The notes under the pieces were generated by a model. The model had not been told where the DNA came from. It worked only from the letters and a program-made list of their open reading frames with translations, and searched no databases. DNA of 64,000 nt from Dorea sp. 5-2 (GTDB taxonomy: Bacteria; Bacillota; Clostridia; Lachnospirales; Lachnospiraceae), in assembly GCF_000403455.2 (NCBI RefSeq), contig NZ_KE159715.1, positions 545,929-609,928 of the forward strand. Reading direction: 5' to 3'. Positions 9,053-17,113 of the stretch are shown here, piece by piece (position 1 is the first letter of the stretch; each line of letters begins with the position of its first letter). Both the position numbers and the translations under genes were made by a program.

Positions 9053-9853
9053 ATGTTGTCGGATTGTCATATGCATACGCAATTTTCGCCGGATTCAGAG
9101 GCGGATCCGGAAGCTATGATAGAGAGCGCGATCGCAAAGAATCTGGATGCGGTCTGCTTTACGGACCATGAGGATAAAGATTACGCAAGTGAAGGAAACA
9201 AATGGACCTTTGATGTGGATCAGTATTTTGACCGGATGAAAGATCTGCAGGAGAAATACCGCTTAAAGATTCCTGTGCGGATCGGTGTTGAGATCGGCTT
9301 ACAGCCGCACCTGGGGGAATATTACCGGGATTATGTCAGACAGAAGCCTTTTGATTTTGTGATCGGTTCCGTCCATGTCGTTAAGTCCATGGATCCATAT
9401 TATAAGGAGTTCTATGAAGGACGAAGCGATGCAGACGCTTATGAGGAGACCTTTGCGGAGACGTATGAGAACATCCGGAGAGTGGAGGACTTTGACGTGC
9501 TTGGGCATCTGGATTATGTGACGCGTTATGGGATGCACAAGGAAGAAGAATATTCTTATAGAAGATTCGCAGATATCATAGACGAGATCCTGCGGTATCT
9601 GATCGGGCATGGGAAAGGGATTGAACTGAATACCGCAGGGCTGAAATACGGCCTGCCCTACGCACATCCGCATAAGGACGTTCTGAGGCGTTACCGGGAG
9701 CTTGGCGGGGAGATCATCACAGTGGGGGCGGATGCCCATAAGCCGGAGCATGTTGCATATGATTTCCATAAGGTTCCGGAGATATTGAAAAGCTGCGGCT
9801 TCCGGTACTACACGGAATTTGTACAGAGAAAGGCTGTATTTAAGAATCTTTAA
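9053..9853 (+). CDS. PHP-domain phosphatase, histidinol-phosphatase (HisJ/HisK) family
   Basis: A 266-residue protein from ATG 9053 (AAGGAGG 9 bp upstream). It has the PHP metal motifs DCHMHTQFSPDS at the start, FTDHED, EIGLQPH, a central HLDY and a C-terminal GADAHKPEHV. The family removes phosphate from L-histidinol phosphate. No other his genes are near, so a different phosphate ester is possible. It follows mnmA by 31 bp. Confidence 0.82.
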   Translation: MLSDCHMHTQFSPDSEADPEAMIESAIAKNLDAVCFTDHEDKDYASEGNKWTFDVDQYFDRMKDLQEKYRLKIPVRIGVEIGLQPHLGEYYRDYVRQKPFDFVIGSVHVVKSMDPYYKEFYEGRSDADAYEETFAETYENIRRVEDFDVLGHLDYVTRYGMHKEEEYSYRRFADIIDEILRYLIGHGKGIELNTAGLKYGLPYAHPHKDVLRRYRELGGEIITVGADAHKPEHVAYDFHKVPEILKSCGFRYYTEFVQRKAVFKNL

Positions 9854-9908
9854 GATGCCCTTCCTGACAAAGACTGGGCAGCACTTCGGTGAGTTAACGA
9901 CTGACTAC

Positions 9909-9944
9909 GGCTTAGGCTCGAAAGAATGCATTCGAGCCTAAGCC
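9909..9944. terminator. Perfect 14-bp hairpin between convergent genes
   Basis: GGCTTAGGCTCGAA (9909-9922) pairs exactly with 9931-9944 around an 8-nt loop. There is no T-run on the plus side, so if it terminates it may act with help of the convergent arrangement, or it may be a repeat-type palindrome. Bases 9854-10013 hold nothing else recognisable. Confidence 0.5.
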
Positions 9945-10013
9945 TCCGTTAAGCATCCCCTTTCATGTCAGCTTAGGAGAAGAAGCGCTCCGAACTGCCG
10001 GGGATGATATATG

Positions 10014-11024
10014 TTACTGTGTAATAAGCGTTTTAAGAAGCTTGTAAGTATTCATCACGCCATCCGTATGTGAACGCTCATAGTTATGAGAAGCATACAC
10101 GCCGGGTCCGATCAGTCCGTGGCGGATATCATAGCCGGCCTTCAATGAAGCGCCTACGTCGGATGAATAGTGCGGATAGATATCAACCGCGTAGCCTAAT
10201 CCGTTTTCCTTCGCAAGTGAGATAAGACGGGATGTAATCTCATAATCGTAAGGACCGCCGGAATCTTTGGAACAGATGGAGACCATACGCTCCGTACACT
10301 CAAGGCCATCTCCGACACATCCCATATCGACAGAGAGCATCTCCTTCGTATCAGAAGGAATAAAGGATGCGCCGTGTCCGACTTCCTCATAAGTAGTGAA
10401 TATCAGGGTGAGCCTGCGGTTTAGCGTGATACCTTCTTCTTTGATCGTCTTCGCCAGACCGAGAAGGATGGCGGCAGACAGCTTGTCATCTAAGAATCTG
10501 CTCTTGATGTAGCCGCTGGCGGTCACAACGGTACGCGGATCCATAGCGATAAAGTCGCCGTTCTGGATTCCAAGTTTTTTCACATCATCCTTAGAGTCTA
10601 CATTTTCATCCAGAAGAATCTCCATGTTCACTTCCTTCTTCTCCTTCTTCTCATCTGCTACATGGGCGGACGGCTCCGTATTCAATACAACGCCGGTGTA
10701 GACCTGTCCGTTCCTGGTATGTACGGTACAGTTCTCTCCGTCGCAGGTATCCCATTGATGTCCGCCAATGGTTGTCGGACGGATGCGTCCGTTGTCCTTG
10801 ATCTCCCGGACCATAGCTCCAAGCGTATCCACATGTGCCGCCAGTACAAGAGGGTTCCCTTCACCGCCCAGGACAACGCTTACATTTCCTTTGTTGGACA
10901 TCCGAGGTTCATATCCAAGAGCACGTATCTGTTCAGACAGATAAGCCGTAACCTGGCCGGTGTATCCGGTTGGGCTTGGGATAGCTGTAAGCGCCTTTAA
11001 TTGTTCTAAAATATAGTTTTGCAT
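10014..11024 (-). CDS. M42-family glutamyl aminopeptidase/endoglucanase-like metallopeptidase
   Basis: 336 residues from ATG 11024, with AAAGGAGG about 7 bp upstream on the minus strand. Metal and catalytic residues of M42 enzymes are visible: AAHVDTLG, SRFLDDK, the TYEEVGHG Glu pair and a C-terminal YASHNYERSH. These cytosolic dodecameric aminopeptidases finish degradation of short peptides using two Co/Zn ions. The gene is divergent from the RpiR regulator and shares a promoter motif with the opp operon, which places it in peptide utilisation. Confidence 0.9.
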   Translation of the reverse strand: MQNYILEQLKALTAIPSPTGYTGQVTAYLSEQIRALGYEPRMSNKGNVSVVLGGEGNPLVLAAHVDTLGAMVREIKDNGRIRPTTIGGHQWDTCDGENCTVHTRNGQVYTGVVLNTEPSAHVADEKKEKKEVNMEILLDENVDSKDDVKKLGIQNGDFIAMDPRTVVTASGYIKSRFLDDKLSAAILLGLAKTIKEEGITLNRRLTLIFTTYEEVGHGASFIPSDTKEMLSVDMGCVGDGLECTERMVSICSKDSGGPYDYEITSRLISLAKENGLGYAVDIYPHYSSDVGASLKAGYDIRHGLIGPGVYASHNYERSHTDGVMNTYKLLKTLITQ

Positions 11025-11056
11025 AGAAAATCCTCCTTTGTCTTTGTGAAAAACAG

Positions 11057-11087
11057 CTATTATAGTAAATACTATAATATATGTAAA
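11057..11087 (-). promoter_or_regulatory. Promoter of the M42 peptidase with overlapping operator
   Basis: On the minus strand TTTACA (11082-11087), 17 bp, TATAAT (11059-11064). A perfect inverted repeat, TATTATAGT (11058-11066) with ACTATAATA (11071-11079), overlaps the -10. The plus-strand 17-mer CTATTATAGTAAATACT (11057-11073) recurs with one mismatch in the opp promoter at 12316-12332, so it is a likely shared operator. Confidence 0.65.
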
Positions 11088-11108
11088 AGGCAAATTGTGC
11101 AAGAGTTC

Positions 11109-11137
11109 TTGCGAAAAATAAAAAAAAATAGTATAAT
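11109..11137 (+). promoter_or_regulatory. Promoter of the RpiR-family regulator gene
   Basis: TTGCGA (11109-11114), 17-bp spacer, TATAAT (11132-11137), 80 bp before the start codon. Confidence 0.6.
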
Positions 11138-11217
11138 TTTTTTTAGTTGTTCTATTAGACAGATCATGTTATGGGCGGAAAAAGGCGTATATGCATAAGA
11201 CAGGAGGAGAACGGGAT

Positions 11218-12069
11218 ATGGATATAATAATGCGGATTGAAGAACATTATCCGTCTATGACGAAGAAGCAGAGGCAGATTTCAGATTATATCAAGGAAAA
11301 TATCGATACCATGACATTCATCACTCTGAGGGAATTGAGCAAGGAGCTTGGAGTGACGGAGATTACGATTCTAAATACATGTAAGGCGTTGGGATATAAC
11401 AGTTTTAATGAGATGAAATATGAAGTCCGGAAGTACAGCAATATAAATCAGAGAATAGATATCTATCAGAAGAATGAGTATTTTAGCAGCTCCGTCCCGC
11501 AATATGAACTGAATAATAAAGAGCAATTACTCAGAGAGATCTGTATGGAAGAAAAGGGACTTATGGATGAGTATGCGGGGAGTTTTGAAAGCCGTTATCT
11601 GCTCGAGACCGCGAGGCTGTTTCTGAAGTATTCGAAGATTATACTCTGCGGAAGAGGGCTGTCACATATCCTGTGCCAGTGGCTTGCCTCGAATCTTGCC
11701 GGAACGCAGATTGCATCCATGATAGTGAATACAGAGCTGAACGAGAGTGTTTATTCCGTCCTTCCGGCGTTGGATTCGGACACTCTGCTGGTGGCGATAT
11801 CATTCCCGGATTACTATTTTATGACGGAGCAGGTGGCAAGATATGCAAAGAGAAAGGGTGCATTCGTGCTAGGGATATCAGACCGGAAGTCATCGGGGGT
11901 GGCGAAGGTCTCAGATGCTCTGCTGACCGCGCGTACTACCACCAGGATGTTCATGAATACTGCTTCGACGCCGATGGCGCTTATCAATATGCTTTCATCG
12001 GCGATCAAGATTGAAGGAGACAAGGATGAAGGGATTATAGGGGAGGAGTTCGGCGGGCTTTTTCATTAG
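11218..12069 (+). CDS. RpiR-family transcriptional regulator (HTH plus SIS domain)
   Basis: 283 residues from ATG 11218 (AGGAGG 10 bp upstream). N-terminal helix-turn-helix of the RpiR type (residues 1-75, PSMTKKQRQISDYI and LRELSKELGVTEITI), then a SIS sugar-phosphate-binding fold (about 120-260) with LCGRGLSH and TLLVAISFPDYY. RpiR proteins usually sense phosphosugars. Here the neighbours are an M42 peptidase on one side and oppABCDF-tldDE on the other, so a peptide-linked regulon is inferred, with the ligand unknown. Confidence 0.85.
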   Translation: MDIIMRIEEHYPSMTKKQRQISDYIKENIDTMTFITLRELSKELGVTEITILNTCKALGYNSFNEMKYEVRKYSNINQRIDIYQKNEYFSSSVPQYELNNKEQLLREICMEEKGLMDEYAGSFESRYLLETARLFLKYSKIILCGRGLSHILCQWLASNLAGTQIASMIVNTELNESVYSVLPALDSDTLLVAISFPDYYFMTEQVARYAKRKGAFVLGISDRKSSGVAKVSDALLTARTTTRMFMNTASTPMALINMLSSAIKIEGDKDEGIIGEEFGGLFH

Positions 12070-12087
12070 AAAGGGACAACAACTGTA

Positions 12088-12131
12088 ATATAGTGTTTAC
12101 TTTAATTGGCACAGGGTTTCCTGTGTCTTTT
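12088..12131 (+). terminator. Terminator after the RpiR gene; one copy of a repeated sequence
   Basis: GGCACAGG (12108-12115), GTTT loop, CCTGTGTC (12120-12127), then a T-run. From ATATAGTG at 12088 the block closely matches the terminator at 63467-63513 more than 50 kb away, including sequence outside the stem. Confidence 0.75.
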
Positions 12132-12232
12132 TAATTGCTTTTTGTTATCCGTGCTGTTTGCAAACTTGCTTGTTGTCTGTCGGAATAATAAGGGAAAGAA
12201 GTTTTAAAGTGACCGCCCCTTGGTTTTTGGTA

Positions 12233-12249
12233 ATTATGTAGTAAATACT
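12233..12249 (+). promoter_or_regulatory. Third copy of the AGTAAATACT operator-like motif
   Basis: The last 11 bases (TAGTAAATACT, 12239-12249) equal those of the M42-promoter motif; AGTA-AA-TACT is itself palindromic. It lies upstream of the opp promoters, as expected for a second repressor or looping site. Confidence 0.45.
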
Positions 12250-12260
12250 CTGGTGATAAA

Positions 12261-12297
12261 TATGCAATTTTTACAAAATTGCATACTTTTCTATAAT
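12261..12297 (+). promoter_or_regulatory. opp promoter P1 with CodY-like box
   Basis: TTTACA (12270-12275), 16 bp, TATAAT (12292-12297). An 11-bp perfect inverted repeat (TATGCAATTTT at 12261-12271 and its complement at 12275-12285) covers the -35. Its core AATTTTTACAAAATT differs from the CodY consensus AATTTTCWGAAAATT at two bases. CodY controls peptide uptake in many Firmicutes; binding here is inferred. Confidence 0.6.
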
Positions 12298-12315
12298 GTA
12301 CTATCAAAAAAATAA

Positions 12316-12332
12316 AGTATTTGCTATAATAG
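12316..12332 (+). promoter_or_regulatory. opp promoter P2 (extended -10) with RpiR-type motif
   Basis: TGCTATAAT (12322-12330) is an extended -10 without a clear -35. It lies inside a 17-mer whose complement, CTATTATAGCAAATACT, differs by one base from the motif over the M42-peptidase promoter. Confidence 0.55.
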
Positions 12333-12401
12333 ACAAAGACAATGATATATATAGAAAAAATATATATCAAAAACAAAATACATAATTAAGGAGGCTTATT
12401 T

Positions 12402-14078
12402 ATGAAAAAGAAATTAGTTGCGTCATTGCTGGCAGCGACGATGGTATTATCGCTTGCAGCTTGCGGCGGAAAAGGCGATGGAGGATCGGGCGGAGGGTCC
12501 GGAAAATCCGGCGGCGGAGAAGAGCAGTATTATAATACTTATCTTCAGACAGAGCCTTCCACACTCGATTCCATCAAAGGAAATGACAATTACAGCCGAG
12601 GCATCCTGATCAACACCATGGAGCCGCTGACACGTCTGGTTGAAAAGGACGGAGAGCAGGTAAGGGAGGCGGCGGGCGCCGAGAGTTGGGAGTCTAATGA
12701 AGACGGCACCGTATGGACATTCAAGATCCGTGACAATAAGTGGTCTGACGGTCAGGAAGTAACAGCGGCAGACTATGCTTATGGTATTACGCAGACATTG
12801 AACCCGGACGCAGGTTCTCCGAACTCATTCTTTACAGCCGGCTTCATCAAGAACGGAAGCAAGGTAGTGAACGGAGAAGCTTCTGTGGAGGAACTTGGTG
12901 TGAAAGCAGTCGATGATAAGACGCTGGAGATCACCCTGGAAGCTCCAACCCCATATTTTATGTCGCTGACCGATACGAGGGCATGTTATCCGGTGCGTCA
13001 GGATTTCGTGGAGCAGTATGGAGAGACTTATGGATCAGAGGCTGAGAATTTCGTTGGGAACGGGCCTTTTAAGATTGAGAGCTGGACGCATAATTCCGAG
13101 ATTAAGCTGGTGAAGAATGAGAATTACTGGGACGCAGAAAATGTGAAGCTTGATAAGATTAATTATGCGATCATCAATGATGAGACGGCTGTGTTCAACT
13201 CCTTTGACAGCGGTCAGTTGGATTGGTGTTCTACGGGTACGGAGGAATGGGTGAATCGTTTTGACAAAAAAGAAGGTGTGGACAGAATCGATGCAGTGAT
13301 TCCTTCCATGCGTTTTGATTTCTTCAATGTGAATGACGAACTGTTCAGCAACCTGAATGTGCGCAAGGCATTCGTACTTGCCGTTGACAGAGAGGATATG
13401 GCGAAGACGATCTATCAGGATATGCATATCCCGGCGTACTGGTGGGTTCCGCAGGCAGTTTCCACAGGAGAGCTTGGCGATTACCGGGAGCAGGTAGAGG
13501 CTCCGCTTGAGAAGATAGCGAAGGAAGAGGACGCGAAAGAGCTGCTTCTTAAAGGAATGGACGAGTTGGGACTGGGAAGCGATCCTTCCAAGATCACGGT
13601 AAAATATTCTCTGAGCGCGACAACTCAGTGGGCGCGTAATTACGGAGAATATGTTCAGCAAAAGTACAAAGACGTCCTGGGCGTCAATATTGAACTGGAT
13701 TTCAATGAGTGGTCCACTTTCCAGCAGAAGACTAACAGCGGTGAGTACCAGATGGCTAACATGACCTGGAGTACGGATTATGACGACCCGATGTCCATGA
13801 TCTCCCTGTTTACCACAGAGAATTCCAGCAATATCCCGACAGGCTGGTCGAACGAGGAGTTCGATGCATTGATCGATCAGGCAGGAAAAGAGATGGATGA
13901 GGCGAAGAGAGTAGACCTTTATTCCCAGGCAGAGCAGATCCTGTTCAACGAGGGATGCAATATCTGTCCGCTTGTCAATGAGATGCAGCATATATTCCGC
14001 TACAGCTATGTAAAGAATGTGGACGAGAAGTTCACATCTACTTCTGGATTGAAGTATGTATATATTGAAGGAAGATAG
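12402..14078 (+). CDS. oppA: Oligopeptide ABC transporter substrate-binding lipoprotein
   Basis: A 558-residue SBP family 5 protein. It has a lipoprotein signal (MKKKLVASLLAATMVLSLAAC, Cys21), a Gly/Ser/Lys-rich linker, then the periplasmic-binding fold with the family motif VRKAFVLAVDREDMA near residue 325. It captures oligopeptides outside the membrane for OppBCDF. AGGAGG lies 8-9 bp before the ATG. A strong hairpin just after the gene probably reduces transcription of the permease genes, giving excess binding protein. Confidence 0.92.
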   Translation: MKKKLVASLLAATMVLSLAACGGKGDGGSGGGSGKSGGGEEQYYNTYLQTEPSTLDSIKGNDNYSRGILINTMEPLTRLVEKDGEQVREAAGAESWESNEDGTVWTFKIRDNKWSDGQEVTAADYAYGITQTLNPDAGSPNSFFTAGFIKNGSKVVNGEASVEELGVKAVDDKTLEITLEAPTPYFMSLTDTRACYPVRQDFVEQYGETYGSEAENFVGNGPFKIESWTHNSEIKLVKNENYWDAENVKLDKINYAIINDETAVFNSFDSGQLDWCSTGTEEWVNRFDKKEGVDRIDAVIPSMRFDFFNVNDELFSNLNVRKAFVLAVDREDMAKTIYQDMHIPAYWWVPQAVSTGELGDYREQVEAPLEKIAKEEDAKELLLKGMDELGLGSDPSKITVKYSLSATTQWARNYGEYVQQKYKDVLGVNIELDFNEWSTFQQKTNSGEYQMANMTWSTDYDDPMSMISLFTTENSSNIPTGWSNEEFDALIDQAGKEMDEAKRVDLYSQAEQILFNEGCNICPLVNEMQHIFRYSYVKNVDEKFTSTSGLKYVYIEGR

Positions 14079-14088
14079 GTAGCATGAA

Positions 14089-14127
14089 GATACCGTCGCC
14101 TGCTTCCAGGCGATGGTATCTTTTTTT
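14089..14127 (+). terminator. Intrinsic (partial) terminator between oppA and oppB
   Basis: GATACC-GT-CGCCTG, CTTC loop, CAGGCG-AT-GGTATC (14089-14120) followed by seven T. Because the remaining opp genes follow in the same direction without a clear promoter, it likely acts as a leaky terminator. Confidence 0.85.
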
Positions 14128-14195
14128 GTACTTTGCCGGGCAAAGCCCGTCCGAAAGGGCACAGAAGAAATCAGAACGAAAAAGGGAGAGAAGAG

Positions 14196-15119
14196 ATGGC
14201 AAAATTTATCATAAAGCGTATCGGATATATGCTGATCACGCTGTTTATCGTCATAACGGCAACATTCTTTCTGATGCACAGTATCCCCGGAGATCCCCTT
14301 GCGCATATGGCGAGGAATCTCCCGGAACAGACGAGAGAGAATTATTATGAAAAATATGGACTGGATAAATCGACTCCGGAGCAGTATGTGATCTTCATGA
14401 AGAATCTGCTCACCAAAGGAGAGATGGGGGAGTCTTTAAGATATCCGGGGCGCGAGGTTACAGACACGCTGATGACCAATTCGGCGGTATCTGCAAAACC
14501 CGGCGGAATGGCGCTGGTTGTAGGTCTTATCATCGGTATCCTTCTGGGGATCGTCGCTGCCCTTAATAAGAATAAGTGGCCGGACTATATTGTCATGTTT
14601 ATTGCGATCCTTGGGATCACGGTGCCTGTCTTTGTCTTGGCATCCGTCCTTCAGTACATCTTCAGCGTGAAGCTGATGGTGCTTCCGACAACGGGATGGG
14701 GAAGCTGGAAGAATATCGTGCTTCCGATCATTGTACTGAGTTTTGGAACTATAGCGACATATGCACGATATGTGAAATCCAATATGCTGGATGTCATGGG
14801 ACAGGATTACATCCTCACGGCAGAGGCAAAGGGCGTCAGCAGATTTAACGTGGTCAAAAAGCATGTCCTTAAGAATGCATTCCTTCCATGTATGACACTT
14901 CTGGTGGGACAGGTGTCCGGTATCTTCACCGGTTCTTTCGTAGTGGAGAAGATCTTCGGTATCCCGGGACTTGGTTTCTACTATATCAATTCAATCAATG
15001 ACAGAGACTATACGATGATCATCGGTACAACGATCTTTGCGGCCGCGCTGTTTGTATTCGTACAGCTTATAGTGGATATCGCGTATAGTCTTATGGACCC
15101 GAGAATTCGTGTGAAGTAG
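14196..15119 (+). CDS. oppB: Oligopeptide ABC transporter permease OppB
   Basis: 307 residues from ATG 14196 (GGGAG upstream). Opens MAKFIIKRIGYMLITLFIV with the SIPGDP motif typical of OppB/DppB, about six membrane spans, and the EAA loop EAKGVSRFNVVKKHVLKNA that contacts the ATPases. It forms the membrane channel with OppC. Confidence 0.92.
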   Translation: MAKFIIKRIGYMLITLFIVITATFFLMHSIPGDPLAHMARNLPEQTRENYYEKYGLDKSTPEQYVIFMKNLLTKGEMGESLRYPGREVTDTLMTNSAVSAKPGGMALVVGLIIGILLGIVAALNKNKWPDYIVMFIAILGITVPVFVLASVLQYIFSVKLMVLPTTGWGSWKNIVLPIIVLSFGTIATYARYVKSNMLDVMGQDYILTAEAKGVSRFNVVKKHVLKNAFLPCMTLLVGQVSGIFTGSFVVEKIFGIPGLGFYYINSINDRDYTMIIGTTIFAAALFVFVQLIVDIAYSLMDPRIRVK

Positions 15120-15131
15120 GAGGAAGAGCAG

Positions 15132-16079
15132 ATGTTGGTGAACCATGATGTGACAGATATGATGGAAAATATACCTGATGAGAAATTCAAGATCATCGGA
15201 ATTGATAAAGATGCGGAAGCACCGTCAAGGCCTCGGATCGGTTACTGGAGAGACGCGTGGAGAAGGCTTCGGGAGAATAAAGTAGCGTTTGTGGCGCTGA
15301 TCATTCTTCTGATACTGATCTTTTTCATTATCTTCGGCCCTGCGATCAGCGGTTATGAATTTGAACAGATAGATTCTGATGCGATCAATCAGGGACCAAG
15401 CGCGGAGCACTGGTTTGGAACAGATGATCTGGGCAGAGATCTTTTTGCCAGAGTATGGCAGGCGGGACGTGTCTCTATCATCATCGGTATCTTAGGCGCC
15501 GTGATCGCCAGTGTTGTGGGGAGTATTTACGGCGGAATCGCCGCATATTTCGGAGGAGCGGTGGACGATATCATGATGCGTATCGTAGAGGTACTCTTAA
15601 GTATTCCGTACCTGATCATCGTTATCCTGATCTCGGTCGTAACAGACAGCAAGAGCCTTGGAACCATGCTGGTCGCCCTGACGCTTACCGGGTGGTGCGG
15701 AATAGCAAGGCTTGTACGCGGCCAGATGCTGCAGCTTAAGTCGCAGGAATATGTACTGGCGGCCAATGCGCTGGGTGTTGCTCCTATTAAGATCATATTA
15801 AAGCATATGATACCGAATACGATCGGAATGATCATCGTTGCCATTACCTTTGATATTCCGGGATATATTTTCTCAGAAGCATTCTTAAGTTATGTAGGAC
15901 TTGGAATCCAGCCGCCGTCAACAAGCTGGGGCGCGCTCGCTTCGGCGGCACAGCAGAACTTCATGTTCTACCCTTACCAGCTTTTGTTCCCGGCACTGAT
16001 GATCGCCCTTACTATGCTGTCATTCACGCTGCTGGGCGACGGCCTTCGGGATGCACTGGATCCGAAATTACGAAAATAG
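15132..16079 (+). CDS. oppC: Oligopeptide ABC transporter permease OppC
   Basis: A 315-residue inner-membrane permease with an N-terminal cytosolic region (to about residue 50), FGTDDLGRDLFARVW, the EAA loop AANALGVAPIKIILKHMIPN and a C-terminal LGDGLRDALDPKLRK, all standard for OppC/DppC. It follows oppB by 12 bp with AGGAGG. Confidence 0.93.
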   Translation: MLVNHDVTDMMENIPDEKFKIIGIDKDAEAPSRPRIGYWRDAWRRLRENKVAFVALIILLILIFFIIFGPAISGYEFEQIDSDAINQGPSAEHWFGTDDLGRDLFARVWQAGRVSIIIGILGAVIASVVGSIYGGIAAYFGGAVDDIMMRIVEVLLSIPYLIIVILISVVTDSKSLGTMLVALTLTGWCGIARLVRGQMLQLKSQEYVLAANALGVAPIKIILKHMIPNTIGMIIVAITFDIPGYIFSEAFLSYVGLGIQPPSTSWGALASAAQQNFMFYPYQLLFPALMIALTMLSFTLLGDGLRDALDPKLRK

Positions 16080-16090
16080 GAGAGACGGAT

Positions 16091-17113
16091 ATGGAAAAAG
16101 ATAAAATATTAGAAGTTGACAATTTGAATGTTTCCTTTAATACATATGCCGGAGAGGTAAAGGCTGTGCGCGGCGTAAGCTTTGAACTTAGTAAAGGAGA
16201 AACGCTTGCGTTCGTAGGAGAGTCCGGATGTGGCAAGACGGTTACGGCAAAATCGATCCTCCGTCTCTTGAAACCGCCTTTTGCAGTGATCAAGCCGGAG
16301 TCGAAGATCATCTGTAACGGAAAAGACGTACTGAAGATGAGTGAGAAGGAGTTGTGTGAGTTCCGCGGGGATGAAGTGGGCATGATCTTCCAGGATCCAA
16401 TGACTTCCCTGAATCCGACGATGACGGTGGGCAACCAGATCATGGAGAGTCTGATGATCCATAAGAAGCTTGATAAGAAGGCGGCAAAGGAAGAAGCCGT
16501 CAATATGCTCAAGCTGGTCAATATCCCAAGCCCGGAGAAACGTATCGATAATTATCCCCATGAGATGTCCGGCGGTATGCGCCAGAGAGTCATGATCGCC
16601 ATTGCCCTGGCATGTAACCCGAACGTGCTGATCGCAGATGAACCTACGACGGCGCTGGATGTGACGATCCAGGCGCAGATCATGGATCTGATGATGGAGT
16701 TAAAGACCAAGATGAACACAGCGATCATCCTGGTTACCCATGACCTGGGCGTTGTGGCTAATTTTGCGGACCGTATCCAGGTGATGTATGCCGGAGAGGT
16801 AGTAGAGCGGGGAACGACGAAAGAGATCTTTAACGAGAGCAAGCATCCATATACCTGGGCGCTGCTTCGGTCCGTGCCGAGGCTTGGCAGCGAATCCAAA
16901 GAGGAACTCTACGCCCTTGGCGGGACGCCGCCGGATCTGCTGCTTCCGCTGAATCACTGTCCGTTCGCAGACAGATGCGAGTACTGTATGCCTATCTGTA
17001 AAGAATGTAAGCCTAAGGAGACGGTTCTTAGCGATACACACAAGGTATCCTGCTGGCTGATGCATGAGAAGGCTCCGAAGGTAGAGTCGTTTTATGATAG
17101 GAGGGATAAATAA
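16091..17113 (+). CDS. oppD: Oligopeptide ABC transporter ATPase OppD
   Basis: 340 residues with Walker A GESGCGKT (about 37-44), signature MSGGMRQR, Walker B VLIADEPTTALD and the C-terminal Opp region with CPFADRCEYC, whose Cys can bind an iron-sulfur cluster in DppD/OppD homologues. Drives peptide import. Its stop overlaps the oppF start by one base. Confidence 0.94.
   Translation: MEKDKILEVDNLNVSFNTYAGEVKAVRGVSFELSKGETLAFVGESGCGKTVTAKSILRLLKPPFAVIKPESKIICNGKDVLKMSEKELCEFRGDEVGMIFQDPMTSLNPTMTVGNQIMESLMIHKKLDKKAAKEEAVNMLKLVNIPSPEKRIDNYPHEMSGGMRQRVMIAIALACNPNVLIADEPTTALDVTIQAQIMDLMMELKTKMNTAIILVTHDLGVVANFADRIQVMYAGEVVERGTTKEIFNESKHPYTWALLRSVPRLGSESKEELYALGGTPPDLLLPLNHCPFADRCEYCMPICKECKPKETVLSDTHKVSCWLMHEKAPKVESFYDRRDK

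Noticed and set aside
13035..14306. 423-codon minus-strand frame opposite oppA
   Set aside because: Composition is Arg/His/Leu-biased as expected for the antisense of a real gene, no start signal, and oppA is certain.
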